Source: an uncultured Clostridium sp. (GTDB lineage Bacteria > Bacillota > Clostridia > TANB77 > CAG-508). Taken from it: 64,000 nt of DNA. The translations under genes were made by a program, and so were the position numbers. Position 1 is the first letter of the stretch; every line of letters begins with the position of its first letter. The stretch lies in the NCBI GenBank assembly GCA_930987745.1, contig CAKNKX010000004.1, positions 1 through 64,000 of the forward strand, read 5' to 3'. The notes beneath the pieces were generated by a model that was not told the DNA's origin, searched no databases, and saw nothing but the letters and a program-made list of their open reading frames with translations. Positions 20,202 to 31,909 of the stretch are shown here, in pieces.

Positions 20202-22167
20202 TTATTTTTCTATTAAATTTTCTAATTCTTTTATTTTATCTCGTAGTTCAGCAGCTTTTTCAAATTCCATTTCAGCTGCAAATTTTAACATCTCATCTGT
20301 AAGTTTACTAATTGTTTCTTTTATATCATCTTCTTTTTCTAGTTTGTATTCAACTTCAATATCTTTTACATCAGTAATAGAAATTGAATCTCTTACAGAT
20401 TTATTTATTGTTTTAGGTGTAATATGATGTTTTTCATTATATTCTTGTTGTATTTTTCTTCTTCTATTAGTTTCAGATATTGCCTTTTCCATACTTTCTG
20501 TTAATTCATCTGCATACATTATAACAGTTCCATCTGTATTTCTAGCAGCTCTACCTATTGTTTGTATCAAAGACCTTTCTGAACGTAAAAATCCTTCTTT
20601 ATCTGCATCTAAGATAGCAACTAAAGATACTTCAGGAATATCTAGACCTTCTCTTAGTAAGTTTATTCCTACTAAAACATCAAATTCTCCGAAGTCTTAA
20701 ATTACGAATTATTTCCATTCTTTCTAATGCTTTTGTATCAGAGTGCATATAGTTTACTTTTATATCAAGTCCTTTTAAATATTCTGTTAAATCTTCTGCC
20801 ATTTTTTTAGTTAAAGTAGTTACTAATACTCTTTCTTTTCTTTCTACTCTGATTCTAATTTGTTCTAGTAAATCATCTATTTGATTAGTTACTGGTTTTA
20901 CCTCAATTTTAGGGTCTAATAGTCCAGTTGGTCTTATAATTTGTTCTACAACATTATTTTTAGAATGTTCTTTTTCATAATCAGCAGGTGTTGCACTTAC
21001 AAATATTACTTGATTTATTCTTTCTTCAAATTCTTTAAATGTAAGTGGTCTATTATCAAATGCTGATGGCAATCTAAATCCATAATTGACTAATGATTCT
21101 TTTCTTGCTCTGTCACCATTATACATTGCTTTTACTTGTGGAATTGTTGCATGTGATTCATCTATTAATAGCAAGAAATCATCTGGGAAATAGTCAAATA
21201 GGGTATATGGAGGACTTCCAGCTGGTCTACCGACTGATATGCCTTGAATAGTTTTCTATTCCTGAACAAAATCCAGTTTCTTTCATCATTTCAATATCAA
21301 AATTTGTTCTTTCTTCAATTCTTTGTGCTTCAATTAATTTATTTTGTGATTTAAAGAATTTAACTCTTTCTTCCATTTCTTGTTCAATTGTTACAATCGC
21401 TCTATCCATTTTTTCTTTTGTTGTAACATAGTGTGAAGCAGGGGAGATAAGGATATGTCGTCTTGTTCCTATTGGCTTACCTGTTAATGCATTTATTTCA
21501 ACTATTTTTTCTATTTCATCACCCCAAAATTCTACTCTAACAGCATTTTCTGATTGGTCTGATGGATATATTTCTACAATATCACCTTTGGCTCTAAAAG
21601 TTCCTCTTTTAAAGTCTATTTCATTTCTTGTATATTGCATACTAACTAATTTCTTTAATACTTGATCTCTTGATTTTTGCATACCTGGTCTTAAAGATAG
21701 CATCATTTCTTGATAGTCAACAGGGTCTCCTAAACCATAAATGCAAGAAACAGAGGCAACTATTATTACATCTCTTGTTTCAAATAAAGAAAGTGTTGCA
21801 GAGTGTCGAAGTTTATCTATTTCGTCATTTATTGAAGAGTCTTTTTCTATATATGTATCTGTTGATGGTATATAGCTTTCTGGTTGGTAATAATCATAAT
21901 ATGATACAAAATATTCGACATTATTTTCAGGAAAAAACTCTTTAAATTCTGAGTAAAGTTGTCCGTGCTAGAGTCTTGTTATGAGCTAAAACCAGTGTTG
22001 GCTTTTGAACCTTTTCAATTATATTTGCCATGGTAAAAGTTTTACCGAGAACCAGTAACACCTAAAAGCGTTTGATATTTTTTACCTTCTTTTACTCCAT
22101 TACTTAAATATTCAATTGCATGAGGTTGGTCACCTGTTGGTTTGTATTCTGAATGTAATTTAAACAT
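20202..22167 (-). CDS. uvrB: Excinuclease ABC subunit B, interrupted by four in-frame CGG/+1 sites
   Basis: Sites (plus CCG) 22045-22047, 21963-21965, 21230-21232, 20689-20691; spacings are all multiples of 3 after each skip; [67 protein letters not shown] restored. Confidence 0.92.
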
Positions 22168-22290
22168 AAATCCTCCTTAATATCATATTATATTTATACC
22201 ATATTTTAGGCGAAAATACAAGAAATTACATATTCTCATATTTATAAAAAGTAGCTCATTATTACGATGAGCCACTCTTTAAGTCAGATT

Positions 22291-22980
22291 TTAATTTTTC
22301 TTTAGGACTATATTTAACATTGTTGGAAATCCGTTTTTTAAATCAACTTCTTCGAATTTCATAATACTTAAATAATTTGAAAATATATTTAAATATGTGG
22401 ATAACATTCTATGATAGTAAGTTAACTTTGTGTGATGTTGTCGTCCATTTGCAATTTTAAATGGTATTTGATATAAACATTCGCATCTGTGGTCAAAAGG
22501 TTTATCTAAAACAATTTTTCCCCGAGATACTTTATCTTCTAACCAAAAAGCTGGATGAGGAATTGTTATCAAAACAATACCATTTGTTTTTAAAATCCTG
22601 CTTGTTTTCAAAATTGTAGGCTCAAGAGCTTGCAGGTTATGTAAAACCATATTATAGACTACAATATCAAATTGATCATTTTCATTTAGGTCAACAATAT
22701 CCCTTTGCTCAAACCGTAAATCAAAATTTGCTCTTGCGCATTCAATTGCAGCTGTAGAAATATCTATTCCATGTACATTAAGTAGAGGAAATTTTTTCTT
22801 GATTTCTGCCATCAAATAACCGCAACCACAACCAACATCTAAAAGATTAGCAATTGGTTTTGTACCAATATATTCTTTGATGTTTTCAAAAATAAAAGGT
22901 TCTAAGATAGTTCTAAAAGTAATATCAACTCCCATCTTTAATTCTGCTAACCGTGCATTATAATCATATTGTTCGCTCAT
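22291..22980 (-). CDS. Class I SAM-dependent methyltransferase, probably horizontally acquired
   Basis: LLDVGCGCGYLMAEIKK; uses CGG as Arg three times without shift. Confidence 0.8.
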   Translation of the reverse strand: MSEQYDYNARLAELKMGVDITFRTILEPFIFENIKEYIGTKPIANLLDVGCGCGYLMAEIKKKFPLLNVHGIDISTAAIECARANFDLRFEQRDIVDLNENDQFDIVVYNMVLHNLQALEPTILKTSRILKTNGIVLITIPHPAFWLEDKVSRGKIVLDKPFDHRCECLYQIPFKIANGRQHHTKLTYYHRMLSTYLNIFSNYLSIMKFEEVDLKNGFPTMLNIVLKKN

Positions 22981-23165
22981 AATAAATTACCCTTTCTATA
23001 TTTTAACTAAAATATATTTTTTGAGATAGCTTCTGACTAGTACTATCTCATTATATTTTTTATACATAATATATCTTAACATAATTACGAACTTATTTCA
23101 ATAATTAATCCTTATTTTTACCTATGCAAAAATTGGTTTTCATTTTACTTTAACTTTTTTACATC

Positions 23166-23660
23166 TTCACCTAATATTCTTAAATAATCTTTTTCTGCTT
23201 TTGTTAAATGGGTTTGCATATATCTGTCATATTCTTTATGTGCTTTTTCCAATGCTTTTTCATGTGATACTGTTCCTTTTTTTCTTTATTACTATCTACT
23301 CTATTATATATAACTTCTGCTGCTGTATTTCCATGTACTGCATAATGCATTTTGTTTTGTACTGTTTTAAAAACTGTTTCGTTAATTCATTATTTGCATC
23401 ATAATCAATACTTGTAGCATAAATGTCTAATATTTTTCTCCAAAATACTTTCTCTGATGAACGTATATCTCTAATCTTTTCTAATAATTCTTCAAAATAT
23501 ACTCCACCACCATTATTCTTCATTCTATCACTATCTAAGTTATACCCTTTTATCAAATACTCTTTTATCAATTTATTTGCCCAAATTCTAAATTGAGTAC
23601 CTCGAATTGATTTTACACGAATTGGGTCACAAACTTTTTTTGTTTGTTTAGTTTTATTTC
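23166..23660 (-). pseudogene. RhuM-family (virulence RhuM) gene remnant
   Basis: QFRIWANKLIKEYLIKGYNLDSDRMKNNGGGVYFEELLEKIRDIRSSEKVFWRKILDIYATSIDYD; further frames continue VQNKMHYAVHGNTAAEVIYNRVDSNKEKK. Confidence 0.7.
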
Positions 23661-23755
23661 GTTTTTTAGGCTTATTTAGTCGTTTTTTGATAAACCAAAT
23701 AAAACTAAAAAGGTCTAAAAGTGGCTATTTAAAGCCATTTTTGTAGTTAATCATA

Positions 23756-23852
23756 CTATGAGACAAAATATTCGACATTATTTTCAGGAAAAAACTCTTT
23801 AAATTCAGAATATAGTTGTCCGTGCTAGAGTCTTGTAATGTAATTTAAACAT
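23756..23852 (-). pseudogene. Diverged, internally deleted uvrB 5' remnant
   Basis: Encodes MFKLHYKTLA(c)[21 protein letters not shown]; retains the same CGG site (plus CCG 23820-23822). Confidence 0.8.
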
Positions 23853-23961
23853 AAATTCTCCTTGTTTAAATTTAATATCGATATTAATTATATTATATAA
23901 AACAGATTTTTGCAATATTCAAATAAAAAAATTCCCCTAATATAGGGGATAAATAATATTA

Positions 23962-24411
23962 TTAAACTTCAGCTTTAGTTCCAATATATTCAGATTTTCC
24001 GAATGCTAATATTAGATAAAAGATTGGCGCAAGAAAGATTAATCCAACTGTATAACCAGCATCTTTTCCAAATGATTTTGCAAGTCCGTTTGCTTGGAAA
24101 ATAGTTAGTACTAAACAAGCAATCCAACCAACAAAAGGAATAACTGATGCTAAATATACTAAAACTAGCCATGGTGAAAGCCCAGAAATTTTAAATAGTG
24201 TAACTACGTTGTAAATTGGAATAATTGATTTCCAACCTTTTTCGCCAGCTTTTGCAAATATTTTCCACATAGCAATGATTTGTAAAACAGCAATTACTAA
24301 TATTATAATTAGGAAAGTAGAAAACATTGCTCCTAAAGCTCCTAAACCAACTGCTGCTGCAGTATCAAAATCATCTGCATAGTAAGAATAATCATAATAG
24401 CTTGAATACAT
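23962..24411 (-). CDS. DUF5684-like small membrane protein
   Basis: AGEKGWKSIIPIYNVVTLFKISGLSPW. Confidence 0.7.
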   Translation of the reverse strand: MYSSYYDYSYYADDFDTAAAVGLGALGAMFSTFLIIILVIAVLQIIAMWKIFAKAGEKGWKSIIPIYNVVTLFKISGLSPWLVLVYLASVIPFVGWIACLVLTIFQANGLAKSFGKDAGYTVGLIFLAPIFYLILAFGKSEYIGTKAEV

Positions 24412-24579
24412 AAAAACACCTCCTATTTATTTATAATTAAATTCTTACATTTTTTGTCGAAAAAGTCAATAATATGTCGAAAAAAATTTCAAGAAAAATA
24501 TTGTATAAAAAAAATCATTCTGATATAATTGAGATAATTTAATAGACTTATTCATAAGCTCTAATAAGGGAGGATAATT

Positions 24580-25090
24580 ATGGAACAAGAAAATAAGCAA
24601 TGTAATTGCAAAGAAAACCAAAAGGACAAATTCCTAGAAGATTTATTTCGGAACATATTTACCAGTAAAAGATAATTTGATTCAAATGTTAAATGAAATT
24701 CAAGAACATTATGGTTATGTACCTATGGATGTACAAAAAGAACTATCAGAATTTTTAAAAATCCCAATGGCTGAAATTTATGGAGTCGTTACTTTTTATT
24801 CAAGATTTTCACTAGAACCACAAGGAAAATATAAAGTGTCAGTGTGCTTAGGAACAGCATGCTTTGTTAAAGGTTCTCAAAAAATAATGGATAGATTAGT
24901 AGATAGATTAAAAATAGAGCCAGGACAGACTACGAAAGATGGGCTATTTACAATAGAACAGACAAGATGTGTTGGTGCATGTGGATTAGCTCCAGTATTT
25001 ACTTTAAATGGGGAAGTATATGGAAAAGCAACAGTACAAAAGTTAGACCAAGTTTTAGATGAAATAATGGAAAAAGAAAAGAAATTATAA
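24580..25090 (+). CDS. NuoE/HydC-like NAD(P)H-dependent hydrogenase 2Fe-2S subunit, interrupted by in-frame CGG at 24649-24651
   Basis: LGTACFVKGSQKIMDRL, TRCVGACGLAPVF. Confidence 0.88.
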
Positions 25091-25158
25091 CGAAGTGAGA
25101 CGAAATGTGAGAAAAAATGCTCCGTCCCCGTTTGTCTCATCTTGAAAGGAGAAATTTT

Positions 25159-27021
25159 ATGAAAACTTTAGAGGAACTACATAAAATAAGGGAAGAAAAG
25201 AGAAGAGAATTAGATTTAAGAGTAAATACTAAAGCAGATACAAGAGAAAAACATATATTAGTATGTCATGGAACAGGTTGTACATCTTCTAAATCTCCAG
25301 AAATATTAGAAAATTTTAGAAGAATATTAAAAGAAAAGAAAATTGATAACGTAAGAGTTATAAAAACTGGATGTTTTGGTTTGTGTGCTAAAGGGCCAAT
25401 TGTAATAATTAGACCTGAAGATACATTTTATGCAAATGTAACACCAGAAGATTGTGAAGAAATAATAGAATCACATATAGTAGAAGGCAAAATAGTAGAA
25501 AGATTACTTTGTAAAGATATTGATGGAACTAAAGTAAAATCTTTAGATGAATTAAATTTCTATAAAAAGCAAAAAAGAATAGCACTTAAAAACTGCCGGA
25601 GTTATAAATCCTGAAGAAATAGATGAATATATTGCTTTTGATGGATATAGAGCATTAGAAAAAGTACTAAAAGAAATGAACTCAGATGAAGTAATAGATG
25701 TTATAAAAAAATCAGGACTTCGTGGTAGAGGTGGAGCTGGATTTCCTACAGGTAAGAAATGGGAACTTACAAAAGCAAATGAAAGTGACCAAAAATATGT
25801 TGTTTGTAATGCAGATGAGGGAGACCCAGGAGCATTTATGGATAGAAGTATCCTAGAAGGTGACCCACATTCAGTTTTAGAAGCAATGGAAATAGCAGGG
25901 TATGCAATAGGAGCAAATAAAGGATTTATCTATGTAAGAGCAGAATATCCAATAGCTGTTACAAGACTTCAAATTGCAATTGACCAAGCAAGAGATTATG
26001 GAATACTTGGTAAAAATATATTTGGAACAGGTTTTGATTTTGATATTGAAATTAGATTAGGTGCAGGAGCATTTGTATGTGGTGAAGAAACAGCACTTTT
26101 AGAATCAATAGAAGGAAAACGTCGGTCAACCTCGTGTAAAACCTCCATATCCTGCAGAGGCAGGTTTATGGGGAAAACCAACTCTTATAAACAATGTTGA
26201 AACATATGCAAATATTGCTCAGATAATTCTAAAAGGTGCAGAATGGTATTCTTCAATAGGAACAGAAAAATCAAAAGGAACTAAAGTATTTGCATTAGGT
26301 GGAAATGTAAATAATATTGGATTAGTTGAAGTGCCTATGGGAACTACTTTAAGAGAAATTGTATATGACATAGGTGGAGGAATTCCAAATGGAAGAGATT
26401 TTAAAGCAGCACAAACAGGAGGTCCTTCAGGAGGATGTATTCCAAAAGAACACCTAGATACACCAATAGATTATGAGTCTTTAAAAGAAATAGGCTCTAT
26501 GATGGGATCTGGTGGATTAATTGTTATGGATAATACAAAATGTATGGTGTCTTTAGCTAAGTTCTATTTAGAATTTACTGTAAGTGAAAGTTGTCGGAAA
26601 ATGTACACCTTGTAGAATTGGAACAAAAAGAATGTTAGAAATATTACAAAATCTTTGTGATGGAAAAGGTGAAGAAATAGATATATACAGATTAGAAACA
26701 TTAGCAAAAAACATACAAAAATCTAGTATATGTGGACTAGGACAAAGTGCACCAAACCCAGTAATAAGTACTCTAAATTATTTTAGAGAAGAATTTAAAG
26801 AACATGCAATAGAAAAAGTATGTAGAACAGCTGAATGTAAGGCACTTGCAAAAATAGGAATAGATGAAGAAAAATGTAAAGGCTGTGGCTTATGCCAAAA
26901 ACATTGTCCAGTAGATGCAATTAAAGGAGAGGGCAGAGAAAAAAGAGTAATAGATCAAGATTTATGTATTAAATGTGGTACTTGTATTGCAACTTGTCCA
27001 TTCCATGCGATTGGAAATTAA
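25159..27021 (+). CDS. NuoF/HydB-like flavoprotein subunit, interrupted by three in-frame CGG sites (25597, 26123, 26595)
   Basis: [58 protein letters not shown] restored by +1 at each. Confidence 0.92.
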
Positions 27022-27038
27022 GTATAGGAGGAAAAGCA

Positions 27039-28790
27039 ATGGAAGATAATATGGTTACATTAACAATAGATGGAGAAACAGTAAAAGCTAAAAAAGGAAC
27101 TACAATCTTGCAAGCAGCAAAACAAGCAGGTATTGATATTCCAACATTATGTTTTTTAAAAGACATAAATGAAGTTGGAGACTGTAGAATGTGTATTGTA
27201 GAAGTAGAGGGAAGAAGAGGCTTTGCTACTTCTTGTATTCAAACTGTAGAAGAAGGAATGGTAGTACATACTCATACACCAAATGTATTAGAAGCAAGAC
27301 GTACAGTACTTGATTTGATAATTTCAAATCATGCAAAAGACTGTTTAACTTGCACACGTTCAGGAAATTGTGAACTACAAAAATTAGCTACTAAATTTAA
27401 TGTTTTACATGTAGAATATCCAGGAGAAATGACAAAACACAAAATAGATGATAAATCACCAGCACTAGTTAGAGATTTTAATAAATGTATTTTATGTAGA
27501 AGATGTGTTGCAACATGTAAAAATGTACAAGGAATTGGTGCAATTGATTGTATAAATAGAGGATTTGAATCATGTATATCAACAGTTGGAGACCATAGCT
27601 TAAATGATGTAAATTGCACATTTTGTGGTCAATGTATAGAAGCTTGTCCTACAGGAGCTTTACATGAAAAAGAAACTATAAAAGAAGCATGGGCAAAATT
27701 AAAAGACCCAGACACATATGTTATTGCTCAAACTGCACCATCAATTAGAGTGGCACTTGGCGAAGAATTTGGTATGGATATCGGAACAAATGTAGAAGGT
27801 AAAATGATAACAGCCCTAAAAAGATTAGGATTCAATAAAGTTTTTGATACAAATACAGGAGCAGATTTTACAATAATGGAAGAAGCAACTGAATTTGTAG
27901 AAAGATTTAAGGAAAACGCAGAACTTCCTATGATGACATCTTGCTGTCCAGGATGGGTAAGATATATTGAAGAAAATTACCCAGAATTACTTCCACATTT
28001 GTCAAGTTGTAAATCACCACATCAAATGTTTGGAGCTTTATTAAAGACATATTATGCTAAAAAAGAAAATATTGACCCAAGTAAAATTTATGTGATATCT
28101 ATTATGCCATGTGTTGCTAAAAAGTTTGAAGCAATAAGGCCAGAAATGAAAAATGACGGACTTTATGATGTAGATAATGTAATTACTACACGTGAGCTTT
28201 CTAGAATGATTAAACAGGCAAATATTGAATTTACAAAATTAGAGGACTCAGAATTTGATAATCCAATGGGAGAAGCAACAGGAGCAGCAGCAATTTTTGG
28301 GACAACAGGAGGAGTTATGGAAGCTGCATTAAGAACTGCTGGAGATTTATTAACAGGAGAAGATTTAGAAAAAATAGATTTTAAAGAAGTTCGTGGAGGA
28401 AAAGGAATTAAAAAAGCAACTGTAAATATAGCAGGAAAAGAAATTAAAGTAGTTGCAGCAAGTGGATTAAAAAATGCTAGAGAAATATTAGAAGAAATAA
28501 AGAGTGGAAAAGCAGATTATCAATTTGTAGAAATAATGGCATGTCCAGGTGGATGTATAATGGGAGGAGGGCAACCAATAAAAAGTTCTAAAATTAGAGC
28601 TGATGTAGATGTAAGAAAACTACGTTCAGAAGCCCTATATACAATAGATGAAAAATCTACAATTAGGAAATCACATGAAAATCCAGTACTTAAAACAATA
28701 TATAAAGAATATTTAGGAAATCCTGGAGGAGAATTAGCTCATAAATTATTACATACTCATTATGAAAAAAGAGAAAAATATAATATTTAA
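27039..28790 (+). CDS. hydA: [FeFe]-hydrogenase catalytic subunit (HydA)
   Basis: TSCCPGWVRYIEENYPELLPHLSSCKSP, MPCVAKKFEA, ACPGGCIMGGGQP. Confidence 0.93.
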   Translation: MEDNMVTLTIDGETVKAKKGTTILQAAKQAGIDIPTLCFLKDINEVGDCRMCIVEVEGRRGFATSCIQTVEEGMVVHTHTPNVLEARRTVLDLIISNHAKDCLTCTRSGNCELQKLATKFNVLHVEYPGEMTKHKIDDKSPALVRDFNKCILCRRCVATCKNVQGIGAIDCINRGFESCISTVGDHSLNDVNCTFCGQCIEACPTGALHEKETIKEAWAKLKDPDTYVIAQTAPSIRVALGEEFGMDIGTNVEGKMITALKRLGFNKVFDTNTGADFTIMEEATEFVERFKENAELPMMTSCCPGWVRYIEENYPELLPHLSSCKSPHQMFGALLKTYYAKKENIDPSKIYVISIMPCVAKKFEAIRPEMKNDGLYDVDNVITTRELSRMIKQANIEFTKLEDSEFDNPMGEATGAAAIFGTTGGVMEAALRTAGDLLTGEDLEKIDFKEVRGGKGIKKATVNIAGKEIKVVAASGLKNAREILEEIKSGKADYQFVEIMACPGGCIMGGGQPIKSSKIRADVDVRKLRSEALYTIDEKSTIRKSHENPVLKTIYKEYLGNPGGELAHKLLHTHYEKREKYNI

Positions 28791-28818
28791 TGTAAAGTTA
28801 AGAAATGGTGGTGGAAAA

Positions 28819-29463
28819 ATGCAAAATTATAAATCTGATAATGTAATGGTATTAAATAATCCTTTAATACAACATAAATTAGCTATTATTAGAAACAAAA
28901 ATACAGGAACAAAAGAATTTAGAGAAATTATAGGTGAAATTGCAACAATCCTTTGTTATCACGCTTTAGAAGATGCTAAATTAAATGAAGTTGAAATAGA
29001 AACACCTATATGTAAAACAAAAGTAAAAATGATAAATGAAGATGAATATGCATTTGTACCAATATTAAGAGCTGGAACAGGTATGATAGACGGATTATTG
29101 AAAATAATACCAAATGCCAAAATAGGACATATTGGTTTATATAGAGATGAAAAAACATTTAAACCTATAAAATATTATTATAAAATGCCAAAAGATATAC
29201 AAAAAAGAGAAGTTATAATATTAGACCCAATGCTTGCAACTGGTGGCTCTGCAACAGATGCTATACAAATGTTAAAAGATGATGGGGTAAAAAAGATTAA
29301 ATTTTTATCTATAATATCTGCACCAGAAGGAATAAAAAAATTAACAGAAAAATATCCAGATGTAAAAATATATACAGCATGTATTGATGAAAAATTAAAT
29401 GATAAAGCATATATTATACCTGGATTAGGTGATGCAGGAGATAGAATATTTGGAACAAATTAA
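28819..29463 (+). CDS. upp: Uracil phosphoribosyltransferase
   Basis: VPILRAGTGMIDGL, ILDPMLATGGSATDAI. Confidence 0.95.
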   Translation: MQNYKSDNVMVLNNPLIQHKLAIIRNKNTGTKEFREIIGEIATILCYHALEDAKLNEVEIETPICKTKVKMINEDEYAFVPILRAGTGMIDGLLKIIPNAKIGHIGLYRDEKTFKPIKYYYKMPKDIQKREVIILDPMLATGGSATDAIQMLKDDGVKKIKFLSIISAPEGIKKLTEKYPDVKIYTACIDEKLNDKAYIIPGLGDAGDRIFGTN

Positions 29464-29518
29464 TTGGAACAAACTAATTAAAAAAGAAGAGATTTTCTCT
29501 TCTTTTTTAAACATTAAT

Positions 29519-29608
29519 TTATTTATTATTGTTTTGTCTTTCATTGTTGTTATTATTAGAATTATTGTTTTTATTGTCGTTTTTTCTTTCATTTTTCTTC
29601 TTTGACAT
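29519..29608 (-). CDS. 29-aa Asn/Lys-rich peptide
   Basis: gaggtgcttttt-ATG; MSKKKNERKNDNKNNNSNNNNNERQNNNK. Confidence 0.35.
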   Translation of the reverse strand: MSKKKNERKNDNKNNNSNNNNNERQNNNK

Positions 29609-29754
29609 AAAAAGCACCTCCATTTAAAAGTTTAATAATATTTTTACCTTTAAATTTAAAAAATATACATTAAAATTTGTTTTTTAATAAATTATAGTAT
29701 ATAATACCTTTGAAAAATACATAAAATAGATAACAAGGAGGAAAAATAATATAA

Positions 29755-31164
29755 ATGGATTTTGAAAATAAAAGATTACAAGAATTTAATGAATATATAA
29801 AATTTAGAAAAGTGGCAATAATAGGACTTGGTGTAAGTAATATTCCACTTCTTGATTATTTTTTTCAAAAAAAAGCAAGAGTTACAGTTTTTGATGAAAG
29901 AGAAATAGAAAAAATCCCAAATGAACTAATACAAAAATTAAACAATTATGAGTTTAAATATGTATTTGGAAAAAATTGTTTAAAAAACTTAGGAAGTTTT
30001 AATTTTAATATTATTCTACGTTCTCCTAGTTGTTTACCAACAAGAAAAGAATTAGAAGATGCAAGTTCAAATGGAGCTTTAGTTACATCAGAAATAGAAC
30101 TTTTAATGGAAATGGCACCTTGTAAGATTATTGGAGTAACAGGAAGTGACGGAAAAACAACAACAACAAGTTTAATAAATAGCATTTTACAAAAAGGCGG
30201 ATATAAAACATATTTAGGTGGTAATATCGGAACACCTTTATTTACTAAATTAGAAGAAATAAAGCCACAAGATATATTAGTTCTTGAACTTAGTAGTTTT
30301 CAATTAATGGGAATGGAAATCAGTCCAAATATTGCAGTTATTACTAATATAACACCAAACCATTTAAATATTCATAAAGACTATGAAGAATATATAAATG
30401 CTAAGAAAAACATATTTAAATATCAAGGTGAAGATGATACTGTTATTTTAAATTATGATAATGAAATCACAAGAAACTGCAAAAAGGAAGCAAAAGGAAA
30501 AGTCATATTTTTTAGTGGAAAAGAAAAATTAGATGATGGATTTATTGTAGATGACAAAATTATTAAAGAATGTGATGATAGAATAAGAAAACACGTATTA
30601 GATTGTAGAGAAGTAATTTTAAGAGGAGAACATAATTATGAAAATATTGCAACAGCATTTGCTGCAACTAAAGATTTAGTTGATATAGATGTGGCAGTAG
30701 AAGCTGTAAAAGAATTTAAACCAGTAGAACATAGATTAGAATTTGTAAGAGAAATAAATGATGTTAAATGGTATAATGATTCTGTTAGTTCTTCTCCAAC
30801 AAGAACAATAGCAGGTCTAAATTCATTTGATGAAGAAATAGTTTTAATTGCTGGTGGATATGATAAAAATTTAGATTATACACCAATTGCAAAACCAATA
30901 GTAGATAAAGTAAAAACTTTAATACTAATTGGGCAAACTTCAGATAAAATATTTGATGCTGTAAAAGAAGAACTAGAAAAAGAAAATAAAGAACTAAATA
31001 TATATATGTGTAATTCTTTAAAAGAAACAGTAGAACTTGCAAGAAAGTCTGCAAAACCTGGGCAAATAGTATTATTTTCTCCTGCAAGTGCAAGTTTTGA
31101 TATGTTTAAAAATTTTGCAGATAGAGGAGAACAATTTAAAGAACTTGTAAATGAAATCAATTAA
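29755..31164 (+). CDS. murD: UDP-N-acetylmuramoylalanine--D-glutamate ligase
   Basis: GVTGSDGKTTTTSLI, EHRLEFVREINDVKWYNDSVSSSPTRT. Confidence 0.95.
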   Translation: MDFENKRLQEFNEYIKFRKVAIIGLGVSNIPLLDYFFQKKARVTVFDEREIEKIPNELIQKLNNYEFKYVFGKNCLKNLGSFNFNIILRSPSCLPTRKELEDASSNGALVTSEIELLMEMAPCKIIGVTGSDGKTTTTSLINSILQKGGYKTYLGGNIGTPLFTKLEEIKPQDILVLELSSFQLMGMEISPNIAVITNITPNHLNIHKDYEEYINAKKNIFKYQGEDDTVILNYDNEITRNCKKEAKGKVIFFSGKEKLDDGFIVDDKIIKECDDRIRKHVLDCREVILRGEHNYENIATAFAATKDLVDIDVAVEAVKEFKPVEHRLEFVREINDVKWYNDSVSSSPTRTIAGLNSFDEEIVLIAGGYDKNLDYTPIAKPIVDKVKTLILIGQTSDKIFDAVKEELEKENKELNIYMCNSLKETVELARKSAKPGQIVLFSPASASFDMFKNFADRGEQFKELVNEIN

Positions 31165-31230
31165 AATAAACTAAGAACAGAAAACCACTTTTATACATAA
31201 AATAAATATAAGTATAAAGGAGGTTTTTTT

Positions 31231-31840
31231 ATGTATAATAGCTATGAAGATTACATAAGGAGTGTATTAGGATATGATAATATGCAAAATCAGATGAACA
31301 CAAATATGACAAATAATTATTCAGAAAATAACATGAACAATTTATCTATGTCTGATAGAGAAATTGAAGAATGTTATCCAGAAATATATAAAGTTATATA
31401 TCCTATGATTCAATCTAGATGTCAGAGAAATACAAGGCCAGTAACAAGAGAACTAATAGATGAAATGACAGAGGAAATTTATCAGGCAGTAGAAGGAAAT
31501 GTTTCTTTTGATGAGGATTTACGGAGAAAATAGGGGAGAAATAAAAAATAGAGTAGTAGCAAATGAAAAACAAGTTAAAACAAAAGAAAATAAACCTGAA
31601 AATAGAGGAGAGAACAGAGTAGAAAATAGACAAAGGAGAAATACTGGATTACAAAATTTAATAAGAATATTATTAATTAGAGAACTTTTGAGAAGACCTA
31701 ATAGACCGCCTGTAAGACCACCTATGCCAGGGCCAAGACCACCATTTCCAGGAGGACCAAATCCGGGCTCTAGACCACCTATAATGCCTAGAAGTTATGG
31801 ATATAATTCTTTTTATAATGACATATATGAGCAATTTTAG
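31231..31840 (+). CDS. Hypothetical Asn-rich/Pro-rich (spore-coat-like) protein, interrupted by in-frame CGG at 31522-31524
   Basis: Frames 31231-31533 and 31523-31840 join by skipping C31522. Confidence 0.65.
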
Positions 31841-31909
31841 TTGAAAGTATTGACATAATGTGGTATAATATAATTGTCTTAAAGGGCAAGTTGCCCGAGG
31901 AGGTATAGT

